DNA from: Hymenobacter latericoloratus
GTDB lineage: Bacteria; Bacteroidota; Bacteroidia; Cytophagales; Hymenobacteraceae
Assembly (NCBI RefSeq): GCF_014199535.1
Contig: NZ_JACHNV010000009.1
Coordinates: 62,001 to 126,000, forward strand
Length of the DNA stretch: 64,000 nt
Direction of reading: 5' to 3'
Shown: positions 15,846 to 23,247 of the stretch, one piece after another
Layout: each line of letters opens with the position of its first letter
How positions within the stretch are numbered: position 1 is the stretch's first letter
Translations under genes and position numbers: made by a program
Notes under the pieces: generated by a model
Told to the model about the DNA's origin: nothing
The model's database searches: none
What the model saw: only the letters and a program-made list of their open reading frames with translations

Positions 15846-16628
15846 ATGTCAAAAATTCCTTTCACAGGTAAAAGCCAACAGGCCCGCCAGCAACAGGCGC
15901 AGCGTGCCGTTCCTTCTGCGGACCCGCTGCAGCCGGCGGAAGCCTATAACCCCGAGCATCCGCTGCTGGAAGACCCTGACGCCTTGGCTATCCGCTTGGC
16001 TGAATCGGAAGACTTTGTGCGGCGCAATAAGAACGTGCTGCTGGGTCTGCTGGCGGTAGTGGTACTGGCCGTGGTAGGAGGCTTCGGCTACTACCTGTGG
16101 CGGGGCTCGCAGGACAGCAAAGGACAGGCCGCCTTGTTTCAGGCAGTGAACTACTGGGAAGCTGACTCCTTGCAGAAAGCCATGAAGGGCGACGGCCGCA
16201 ACCTGGGGCTGGAGCGCGTGGCCTCAGAGTACAGCGGTACCGACGCCGGCAACTTAGCTAACTTCTACGCGGGCGTTGCCGCTCTTAAGCAGGGGCAGTA
16301 TCAGCAGGCTATCGACTACCTCGAAGACTTTAGCTCCAACGACTACTTGGTACAGGCCCGGGCATATGCATTGCTGGGCGATGCGCACCTGGAACTCAAC
16401 CAAGCCAAGGAAGCCGCCAACTTTTATAACAAAGCTGCCAACCACAATGCCAATGAGTACCTGTCGCCAGCTTATCTGCTGAAGGAGGCTACTGCTTGTG
16501 AGCTAGGCAAGGACAATGAAGGCGCTATTGCTGCCTACGATAAAATCCTGGCAGATTACCCCGCTTCGGCAGAGGCCACGGAAGCCAAGCAGTACAAGGC
16601 GCGCGCCGAGGCGCTGGCCGGCAAATAG
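15846..16628 (+). CDS. Membrane-anchored TPR protein (YfgM/TPR_21-like)
   Basis: A 260-residue protein with a charged cytoplasmic N-terminus of about 55 residues, one membrane helix (NVLLGLLAVVVLAVVGGFGYYLW, about 59-81) and a periplasmic TPR region with FYAGVAALKQGQYQQAIDYL, a second repeat beginning ARAYALLGDAHLELNQ and a third, DNEGAIAAYDKILADYP. The architecture matches the YfgM/TPR_21 family, which in proteobacteria works with the PpiD/SecYEG translocon. A PpiD-like gene is in the window (23248) but not adjacent. It ends at a 30-base perfect hairpin. Confidence 0.8.
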   Translation: MSKIPFTGKSQQARQQQAQRAVPSADPLQPAEAYNPEHPLLEDPDALAIRLAESEDFVRRNKNVLLGLLAVVVLAVVGGFGYYLWRGSQDSKGQAALFQAVNYWEADSLQKAMKGDGRNLGLERVASEYSGTDAGNLANFYAGVAALKQGQYQQAIDYLEDFSSNDYLVQARAYALLGDAHLELNQAKEAANFYNKAANHNANEYLSPAYLLKEATACELGKDNEGAIAAYDKILADYPASAEATEAKQYKARAEALAGK

Positions 16629-16637
16629 CTTTACATT

Positions 16638-16699
16638 CTCTAGCAGGGTTAACGAAGAAGGACGGGCTTGCCCGTCCTTCTTCGTTAACCCTGCTAGAG
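16638..16699. terminator. Very long perfect hairpin (terminator)
   Basis: Arms of 29 bases, 16638-16666 and 16671-16699, are perfectly complementary, and a C-G pair at 16667/16670 closes a two-base loop. No T-run follows. Most likely the terminator of the TPR gene. Confidence 0.7.
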
Positions 16700-16742
16700 T
16701 ATATGGGGCAGACCCCGCGTAAGCTGAAGTGCCAGCCAGCAG

Positions 16743-16751
16743 TACCTTTGC
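16743..16751 (+). promoter_or_regulatory. -7 box for ribH (TACCTTTGC)
   Basis: Exact TAnnTTTG match 39 bases before the ribH ATG and downstream of the long hairpin. A second, weaker candidate (CTTTGCACC) lies just behind it. Confidence 0.5.
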
Positions 16752-16790
16752 CTAAGTACTTGCTTTGCACCTCAACCAGAATCACCATTC

Positions 16791-17267
16791 ATGGCTACTT
16801 CCCTCAAGAACCTGAGCGACTATACCTCCGACAACTTCATCGATATTTCCGACAAGCGCTTTGGCCTGGTAGTAGCCGAGTGGAACCGGGAGATTACCGA
16901 TACGCTGGCCCGTGGCGCCTACGACACGTTGATTAAGCACGGGGCTAAACCAGAAAATATATTCCGCAATACCGTGCCCGGCAGCTTCGAGCTGACACTG
17001 GGGGCCCAACTGCTGGCCCAGCACGAGGAAATTGATGCGGTTATTTGCCTGGGGGTAGTTATCAAGGGTGAAACCAAGCACGACGACTACATCTGCCACG
17101 CCGTAGCCAGTGGTATTACCAACGTGGGCCTAAAGTTCAACAAGCCCGTTATTTTTGGGCTGGTGACCACCAACACGCTGGAGCAGGCCTGGGACCGGGC
17201 CGGTGGTAAGCACGGCAACAAAGGGGTAGAGGGGGCCGTGGCCGCTATTCACATGCTCGGTTTCTGA
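16791..17267 (+). CDS. ribH: 6,7-dimethyl-8-ribityllumazine synthase
   Basis: A 158-residue lumazine synthase that joins 5-amino-6-ribitylaminouracil and a butanone phosphate to make the riboflavin precursor. Seen: VVAEWNREIT (substrate W-N), VPGSFELT, LGVVIKGETKHDDYI with the catalytic histidine, VIFGLVTTNT and the closing KGVEGAVAAIHML. Length is normal. Other riboflavin genes are not adjacent. Confidence 0.97.
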   Translation: MATSLKNLSDYTSDNFIDISDKRFGLVVAEWNREITDTLARGAYDTLIKHGAKPENIFRNTVPGSFELTLGAQLLAQHEEIDAVICLGVVIKGETKHDDYICHAVASGITNVGLKFNKPVIFGLVTTNTLEQAWDRAGGKHGNKGVEGAVAAIHMLGF

Positions 17268-17545
17268 TAACGTACTGCGGAGCTTACCAAGAGCCCGGCG
17301 TCACTCCGGAAGCAATCCGTATGATCCTATGCTCATTAGCAGACAAAAGCGTAGCTTTGCGCCCTAAAATGCTTGGTCATCGGGAGCTTCCGGGAGCAGG
17401 CAGTACCGGTCCGGCAGCTCTGGGGGCATCAGTAAGGTAAACTTATTCGTGCAAGCCGCTGTTGGGCTCTAACTGCTAGTATCCTGCTCAGTTCGAGGCA
17501 GGCAGTCAGCTAATCATCATTCTTATAACCTCTCCCTGCACCAAC
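17268..17545. other. Intergenic stretch, TAGCTTTGC box
   Basis: A TAnnTTTG-type box (TAGCTTTGC) lies near 17353 and could be the promoter of the DksA-like gene with a long leader. The first 20 bases after the ribH stop resemble those after the pdhA stop (GTACTGCGG, then TTACCA). Nothing else was recognised. Confidence 0.3.
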
Positions 17546-17929
17546 ATGAGTGAAGAACCCCTACGCTATTCCAGGGAAGAACTAGCGGAGTTTGAGCAGA
17601 TCATTCAGGATAAGCTCACCGCTGCCCGCAAGGAAGTAGCGTTCATCAAAGAAACGCTGAGCCGTAAAAACGACTCGGGCACTGATAATACGGCTTCTTC
17701 TTCGAAGGTGCTGGAGGACGGTGCTGACACGGCCGAGAAAGAGAGCCTGAACCAGCTGGCGTCGCGCCAGATGAAGTTTATCCAGCAGCTCGAAAATGCC
17801 CTGATTCGCATTAAGAATGGCACCTATGGGGTGTGCATCGGTACTGGCAAGCTGATTCCCAAGGAACGTCTGCGTGCCGTACCGCATACGCAGCACTCCA
17901 TTGAGGCCAAAATGGCCCGCCGCGACTAG
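17546..17929 (+). CDS. TraR/DksA-family protein without the Cys4 zinc finger
   Basis: A 127-residue protein with the DksA/TraR plan: N-terminal helices (REELAEFEQIIQDKL), an acidic coiled-coil tip and a C-terminal GTYGVCIGTGKLIPKERLRA segment. The proteobacterial finger needs four cysteines; only one (CIGTG) is present and the later pair is replaced by VPHTQHSIE. Such Cys-poor forms are usual in Bacteroidota. It may bind the RNA polymerase secondary channel, but this is family inference. It is monocistronic. Confidence 0.85.
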   Translation: MSEEPLRYSREELAEFEQIIQDKLTAARKEVAFIKETLSRKNDSGTDNTASSSKVLEDGADTAEKESLNQLASRQMKFIQQLENALIRIKNGTYGVCIGTGKLIPKERLRAVPHTQHSIEAKMARRD

Positions 17930-18104
17930 GTTCGCAGCGGCCGCGCTTACTTGCCCGGACTCGTGACCGGCTCCCGCTACGGCAGGGCTGGGTTGCTGGT
18001 CCGGGCACTGTTTTCAGAAGCCCTTCGTTAGGGGTTTTCTGAGTTTTGAATCTGATTTTTCTACTACGGTACCGTAGCGATACGGCACGCACGCTTCTTC
18101 CACT

Positions 18105-19904
18105 ATGGGCAAGAAACACTTCTCCGGCGATACGCCCGGCCGCCGTGGCCGCCCCACCGGCAACTCCAGCGGGGGCGAAGGCTTCCGCAAATTCTCTCAG
18201 CCCGGCCGCAACCGCGACGAGCGGGGAGCAGGCAGCGCCCCGCGTTTCGGCGGCCGCGATGATGCCCGCGGCAACGACCGGCCCGGCTTTGGCCGTCCGG
18301 CCAGCGGCAGCTTCACCGGCCCGAAGAAATTTGGAGGGGTAGGAGGCTTCGGCAGCACCAAGAAGTTTGGGGCAGCCGGTGGCAGTTTCTCCCGTAACAA
18401 TGAAGGGCGGAGCGGCAGCTACGGGCAGCAGGGTGGCGCCCGCCGCTTTGAAGGAGGCGAGGACCGTCGCGACGAGCGGCCGATACGCTCCTTCGAGCCC
18501 AAGAAATCCTGGCAGGGCCAACCTTATAGCCAGGAGGGCAAGCCTACCGTACCCCGTGGCCTGCCCGGTGAGCGGAACCGTCGGTTTGTTAAACAAAACC
18601 CCAACAGTCAGGACGAGCCCCGCACGGAAGGATTCCAGCCGCGGGAGTTCCGCGACAACCAGAGCCGCCGCCCTGCCGCGGAAGGGGAGCGGGAAATTCG
18701 GCCGGCCCGGCCCTTCGACTACCGGGGCCGCCCCGATGACCTACCTACGGACCGCCGGGCTGAGCGTTCTGATGACCGGCGTTTTGACCGAAACGCCGGA
18801 GGCAATGACCGGCGCGAGTTCGGCAACCGCAAGCCGGGTGGCTTCGGGGCTGAGCGCCGCGAAGGCGGCTTCGGGGGCGGAAGCTTCGGGGAAAAGCGCA
18901 CTGCCCGTCCCGGCGGCTTCAACAGCCCCAACCGGCGGGAAGGCCGCTCGTTCGGCGAGGAGCGAACCGGTGGTTTCCGGCAGCCGCGGGAAAGCCGCTC
19001 GTTTGAAGAGCGCCCGAAGCGGGCTCACGACGAGTTCAAGGGTAGGGGCAAGCAAACGCCCGAGTCGAACCAGGCCGGCAAGCGCAAGTTTGGGGAAGTA
19101 GCCGGGGAAGCCCCTGACTACAAAAACCTCAAGTTTTACGAGGAAGACAAAACGCGCGGCAATAAGCGCCGCCGCGAGGAAGACGACCTGGCCAGCGGCG
19201 AGGTGCGCCTGAACCGCTACATCGCCAACGCAGGCATTTGTTCCCGCCGTGAAGCCGATGCCCTGATTGCGGCCGGCGAAATCAAGGTGAACGGAGAGGT
19301 AGTAACGGAAATGGGCTACAAGGTGCAGCCCTCCGACACGGTGCAGTACGGCAAAACCAACCTCAACCGCGAGAAGCTGGTGTACGTGCTGCTCAACAAG
19401 CCCAAAGACTACATCACGACCACGGATGATCCGGAAGGCCGCCGTACAGTGATGGAGCTGGTGAAAAGTGCCTCGAAAGAGCGTGTGTTTCCCGTAGGCC
19501 GCCTGGACCGCAACACCACGGGCCTGCTGCTCTTCACCAACGACGGGGAGGTAGCCCAGAAGCTTTCCCACCCTTCGCACCGCAACAAGAAGATCTACCA
19601 GGTAGAACTTGACAAGCCCCTGACCGAGGAGCACCTGCGCCAGATTGCCGAGGGCCTGGAGCTGGAAGATGGCAAAGCCGAAGTGGACGACGTGGCCGTG
19701 GTAGCGGGCAACCCACACTTTGTGGGCGTAGAAATCCACATTGGCCGGAACCGCATTGTGCGCCGCATCTTCGAGCACTTAGGCTACGATGTGGTAACCC
19801 TGGACCGGGTGCAGTACGCTGGCCTGACCAAAAAAGACCTGCCCCGTGGTAAGTGGCGCTTCCTCACCGAGAAAGAAGTCATTCGCCTGAAGTATTTCAT
19901 GTAG
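18105..19904 (+). CDS. rluB: 23S rRNA pseudouridine synthase (RluB/RsuA family) with long RG-rich N-terminal extension
   Basis: A 599-residue protein. The C-terminal 235 residues are a standard RsuA/RluB enzyme: S4 RNA-binding domain from about 366 (VRLNRYIANAGICSRREAD), then the catalytic domain with GRLDRNTTGLLLFTNDGE (catalytic Asp near 468) and RNRIVRRIFEHLGY. The N-terminal 365 residues are disordered, rich in Arg, Gly, Ser, Phe and Glu, with repeated RRE, GGF and RSFE-type segments; they probably bind RNA. Extended forms are common in Bacteroidota. RluB by family resemblance, not by proof of the modified uridine. Confidence 0.9.
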   Translation: MGKKHFSGDTPGRRGRPTGNSSGGEGFRKFSQPGRNRDERGAGSAPRFGGRDDARGNDRPGFGRPASGSFTGPKKFGGVGGFGSTKKFGAAGGSFSRNNEGRSGSYGQQGGARRFEGGEDRRDERPIRSFEPKKSWQGQPYSQEGKPTVPRGLPGERNRRFVKQNPNSQDEPRTEGFQPREFRDNQSRRPAAEGEREIRPARPFDYRGRPDDLPTDRRAERSDDRRFDRNAGGNDRREFGNRKPGGFGAERREGGFGGGSFGEKRTARPGGFNSPNRREGRSFGEERTGGFRQPRESRSFEERPKRAHDEFKGRGKQTPESNQAGKRKFGEVAGEAPDYKNLKFYEEDKTRGNKRRREEDDLASGEVRLNRYIANAGICSRREADALIAAGEIKVNGEVVTEMGYKVQPSDTVQYGKTNLNREKLVYVLLNKPKDYITTTDDPEGRRTVMELVKSASKERVFPVGRLDRNTTGLLLFTNDGEVAQKLSHPSHRNKKIYQVELDKPLTEEHLRQIAEGLELEDGKAEVDDVAVVAGNPHFVGVEIHIGRNRIVRRIFEHLGYDVVTLDRVQYAGLTKKDLPRGKWRFLTEKEVIRLKYFM

Positions 19905-20035
19905 GCACGCAACCACCGCTTCGGCTGGTGGCTCTTACTGGTGAGATGATAAAAGGATAAGCCGGCGTTTGCTGAATGCAGCGCGGCTTGTCATTTCGTC
20001 ATCTCACCATTTTACTACCCCTCACTGCTGGTTTA

Positions 20036-20779
20036 GTGCGCACCCTGGCCCTTGATATTGGTAACACAGCCGTGAAGTACGGCTGCTTTGAGGCCGATGT
20101 ATTAGTGGAATCGGCTACCGGCCAGACGCCGGAGCAGGTGCGTGCTGCAGTGGCACGGTTGCGCCCCGAGCATGGGGTAGTGGCTTCCGTAGCGGAACCT
20201 GCCGCCGCTTGGGCAACCGAGCTGCGTCCGCAGATTCCTGGCCAGGTGCTGGAGTTTGCGCCGGCTACTACCCCGCTACCTATTGCCAACGCCTACGCTA
20301 CCCCCCACACCCTGGGCGCCGACCGGCTGGCTGCGGCCGTAGGCGCCGCGTGGCTGCTGCCAGGCCGCAACGTAGTAATTGTGGATGCCGGCACCGCCAT
20401 CAAATGCGACCTGGTGGAGGGAGGCCACACGTTTCGGGGAGGCAGCATTGCCCCGGGGCTAGCCATGCGGTTTCAGGCCCTGCACACGTTTACGGGCCGG
20501 CTGCCGTTGGTAAGTCACTTACCCAACGTGGAAGCTTCCGTGCCCCTCACCGGAACGGACACCGAGTCTGCCATCCGCAGTGGGGTAGTGAACGGGGCCG
20601 TGGCCGAAGTGCGTGGCCTGCTAGCCGACTATGAGGCCCAGTATCCTGGCCTGGCCGTGGTGCTGGCCGGCGGGGACGCGGCTTTTTTCCGTGCCCGGTT
20701 GAAAGGACCTATCTTTGTTATTCCAGAGCTCGTGCTGATTGGGCTCCACCGAATTTTAGTACACCATGTCTCAACCTAA
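20036..20779 (+). CDS. coaX: Type III pantothenate kinase
   Basis: A 247-residue ASKHA-fold kinase that phosphorylates pantothenate, the first step to coenzyme A. Start is the GTG at 20036, giving VRTLALDIGNTAVK with the phosphate-binding DIGNT. Also seen: TLGADRLAAAVGA, VIVDAGTAIKCDLV and GGSIAPGL. The open frame reaches back to 19976 without family residues. Its last 14 bases overlap the next gene (20766), so the two are translationally linked. panC and panD in the window supply the substrate pathway. Confidence 0.93.
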   Translation: MRTLALDIGNTAVKYGCFEADVLVESATGQTPEQVRAAVARLRPEHGVVASVAEPAAAWATELRPQIPGQVLEFAPATTPLPIANAYATPHTLGADRLAAAVGAAWLLPGRNVVIVDAGTAIKCDLVEGGHTFRGGSIAPGLAMRFQALHTFTGRLPLVSHLPNVEASVPLTGTDTESAIRSGVVNGAVAEVRGLLADYEAQYPGLAVVLAGGDAAFFRARLKGPIFVIPELVLIGLHRILVHHVST

Positions 20780-22118
20780 CTTCACCGGCCTGGCCGGTGG
20801 TCTTTCGCTGCTGGGCTTGCTGGTGGCTTCGCCGGCCGTACTGGGGCAGGGCCTCGGCAACTCGCCTTACTCGCGCCTGGGCCTGGGCGACGCCAGCCTG
20901 AATTCCGGCGGTGTGCGGCAAATGGCAATGGGCGGCATTGGGGTAGCGGCGCCCAACAGCGTAAACGTCAATGAAATCAACCCGGCGCTGCTGTACTATA
21001 CCACCCGGACCACTTTCGAAGGTGGCTACAGCGGGCAGTTCAAAACGCTGCGCAACAATGTAAGCCGGCAGCGCACGGGCTCGGCCAACCTGGGCTACCT
21101 GGCCCTGGCAGTACCCATTAACCGGCGCTGGGCCGGCGCTATCGGCCTCAAGCCCTACAGCGCCGTTGACTACGAGTCCACGACCGTAGATAATAGTGTG
21201 GCCGGCGACCCGAACGCGCAGGTAGAAAAGCAGTACAAAGGAAGCGGCGGCTTGGCAGAGGCCTACATGAGCCACGCCGTGCGGGTGGCCAAGGGACTCA
21301 CGGCCGGCGTATCCGTGGGGTACGTTTTTGGCAGCATCGATCAGGAAGCCGGAACCCGGGTGGGTACTTCTGCTACCTCGTTGGAGCTGACTAACCGCGA
21401 CATCTACCAGCAGCATATCCATTACTCCGACTTCGCTTTCCGGGCCGGGGCACACTACCGGGGCAAGTTCAACGACAAGCTCAACTATAACGTAGGTGGT
21501 ACCTACAGTTTCCGTTCCAACCTGAATGGGGAGCGGAGCCTGAGCCTGATCCGGCAAACCTACGAAGGCTTGCAAACCTCGCTTACGGCCCTGGAAGTAG
21601 ATGCTACCGGCCGCGCCCAGGTGCCCGCTCTCACCCAGCTTGGCATCAGCCTCGATGATAACCGAAGCTGGAGCGTGAGTCTGGAAGGTACCCGCCAGCA
21701 GTGGTCGCAGTTCCGGGCATTCGGGGAGCAGGGCGGTTCATCCGGCATCCCGCTCAGCGACACCTACCGAGTGGCAGTTGGGGGTGAGCTGACGCCAGAC
21801 GTGAGTTCCGTGGACAGCTACTTTAAGCGGGTAACGTACCGGGCGGGCCTGAGTGTGGCGCAGCTCCCGTACCGGCCCGGGGGCAACACCCTCTACGACC
21901 GGGCCGTGAGCTGGGGCTTTGCTTTTCCCCTGCCCACGGCTACCCCGCTCGATGCCACTACCATTAGCCTGGCGTTTATGTACGGGCAGCGAGGCAACAC
22001 CAACACCCTGCAGCTTGCTGATGGCACCCTGGAGCGCAACGTGAAGGAAGACTACGTGCGGATGCAGCTGGGCGTAACCCTGAACAACCGCTGGTTTATC
22101 AAGCGCCGCATTCAATAA
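20766..22118 (+). CDS. Outer-membrane beta-barrel protein (OmpP1/FadL-like)
   Basis: A 450-residue protein with a signal peptide (LSLLGLLVASPAVLGQG) and then GNSPYSRLGLGD, GGVRQMAMGGIGVAAPN and NEINPALLYYTTRTTFE, the opening typical of the Bacteroidota outer-membrane transport-like family in which the N-terminus plugs the barrel. The rest alternates aromatic and polar residues as beta strands. Ligand unknown. It overlaps coaX and is followed by lptC after 7 bases, so it is part of an operon running to the small protein at 22730. Confidence 0.75.
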   Translation: MSQPNFTGLAGGLSLLGLLVASPAVLGQGLGNSPYSRLGLGDASLNSGGVRQMAMGGIGVAAPNSVNVNEINPALLYYTTRTTFEGGYSGQFKTLRNNVSRQRTGSANLGYLALAVPINRRWAGAIGLKPYSAVDYESTTVDNSVAGDPNAQVEKQYKGSGGLAEAYMSHAVRVAKGLTAGVSVGYVFGSIDQEAGTRVGTSATSLELTNRDIYQQHIHYSDFAFRAGAHYRGKFNDKLNYNVGGTYSFRSNLNGERSLSLIRQTYEGLQTSLTALEVDATGRAQVPALTQLGISLDDNRSWSVSLEGTRQQWSQFRAFGEQGGSSGIPLSDTYRVAVGGELTPDVSSVDSYFKRVTYRAGLSVAQLPYRPGGNTLYDRAVSWGFAFPLPTATPLDATTISLAFMYGQRGNTNTLQLADGTLERNVKEDYVRMQLGVTLNNRWFIKRRIQ

Positions 22119-22125
22119 GGCCGTC

Positions 22126-22722
22126 ATGACCTCAGGCTATTTCCGTTACCTGATACTGGTGCCAGGGTTGCTGCTGGCCAGTGCCGTAGCCGGCTGCCAC
22201 AAGCGGGAGGAGGAAGTGGCCGCGAAGAAAATCAGGTACACGGGGCCCACCATGGAAACGCAGAATCTGCTCATGATTGTGAGCGACTCGGCCAAGCTCC
22301 GCATTCGCCTGACTTCCCCATTGCGCCAAGACTTTGAGAATGGCAACCAGATTTACCCGAAGGGGGTTGAAATTACCTTTCTGGGTGAAGACGGCACCAC
22401 CGTGGTCAACACCATCAAGGGGAATTACGGGCTGTTTGATAAAAGCACGAGTCTGTACACGCTGCGCGGCAACGTGCGCGTAACTAACGTGCCCAAGCAG
22501 CAGAGCATGAATACGGAGGAAGCTTTCTTCGACCAAAACAAAGCCCTCATTTATACCAAGAAGGAAACCGAAATCCGGGTTACTACCCCCACCGAGGTGC
22601 TGACCGGCCGGGGCCTGACGGCCAATCAGGATTTCTCGCTCTACAGTATACTCAACCCTACTGGCGTCTTCACCCTTCAAAACGCGCCCGCGGCCAATCC
22701 TGCCCCGGCTGCTACCCGCTAA
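22126..22722 (+). CDS. lptC: LPS export periplasmic protein LptC
   Basis: A 198-residue lipoprotein (lipobox AVAGC, Cys24) with an LptC/OstA-type beta-jellyroll: YPKGVEITFLGEDG, then KGNYGLFDKSTSLYTLRGNV, TEEAFFDQNKALIYT and LTGRGLTANQDFS. It bridges LptBFG to LptA in lipopolysaccharide transport; lptB is in the window at 32019. In Cytophagales the lptC version is often a lipoprotein, as here. It lies in the coaX-omp-lptC operon. Confidence 0.88.
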   Translation: MTSGYFRYLILVPGLLLASAVAGCHKREEEVAAKKIRYTGPTMETQNLLMIVSDSAKLRIRLTSPLRQDFENGNQIYPKGVEITFLGEDGTTVVNTIKGNYGLFDKSTSLYTLRGNVRVTNVPKQQSMNTEEAFFDQNKALIYTKKETEIRVTTPTEVLTGRGLTANQDFSLYSILNPTGVFTLQNAPAANPAPAATR

Positions 22723-22729
22723 CTACCGC

Positions 22730-22996
22730 ATGAAACGTTTCTGGGACCCTGGCATCAGCCGTACTCTTCTGTTTGTTGCGGGCGTCGTGACCTTCGTCAT
22801 TGCTTCTTACCAGACCCTGGTAACCGGTAATATGGAAGGCCTCTACCAAAATTACTGGCTGTTCATGCTGTCATTCGGGGCCATCATCTGGCTGCGCTAC
22901 CTTCGTCAGCAGGATAAGATTGCCGCTGCCGAAGCCGAAGCGGCCCGCAAAGCCGCCGAAGCCGCCGCCCGAAAACAGCCCAAGAAGAAACGATAG
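22730..22996 (+). CDS. Small two-helix membrane protein
   Basis: An 88-residue protein with two membrane helices (RTLLFVAGVVTFVIASYQTL; YWLFMLSFGAIIWLRYL) and a C-terminal Ala/Glu/Lys-rich helix ending in PKKKR. No domain was recognised. It begins 7 bases after lptC and is the last gene of the operon. Confidence 0.7.
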   Translation: MKRFWDPGISRTLLFVAGVVTFVIASYQTLVTGNMEGLYQNYWLFMLSFGAIIWLRYLRQQDKIAAAEAEAARKAAEAAARKQPKKKR

Positions 22997-23078
22997 GCCC
23001 CCGGCAGGGCAGAACCAACGGCCGGCCGTTGCCCCAGGATTCATTCTTCCTCGTAGCCGCCTACCCCACCATTACCAG

Positions 23079-23115
23079 AAAAGCCTTTCCTGTCCCGGAG
23101 GAAAGGCTTTTTTTA
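23079..23115 (+). terminator. Rho-independent terminator
   Basis: A 12-base stem (23079-23090 with 23100-23111) followed by T residues closes the coaX-lptC operon. Confidence 0.85.
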
Positions 23116-23199
23116 TGGCTAACCCGGCGCCCGCTTACCAGAGCGGGTCATCTGACTGAGCCCTCGTCATTTCATTACCGAATGACCACGTTTTTTGGT

Positions 23200-23207
23200 T
23201 ATTTTGC
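23200..23207 (+). promoter_or_regulatory. Candidate -7 box (TATTTTGC)
   Basis: Close to TAnnTTTG, about 40 bases before the ppiD ATG. Confidence 0.35.
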
Positions 23208-23247
23208 ACCTCTTTCCACTTTTCTTACTGCGCTTCTTTTCAAGTAA

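Noticed and set aside
16638-16699. Long hairpin as an insertion-element end
   Set aside because: It lies just after a stop codon and before a promoter, with no target duplication or partner; a terminator explains it better.
18741-19778. 345-codon open frame opposite rluB
   Set aside because: Shadow of the pseudouridine synthase gene.
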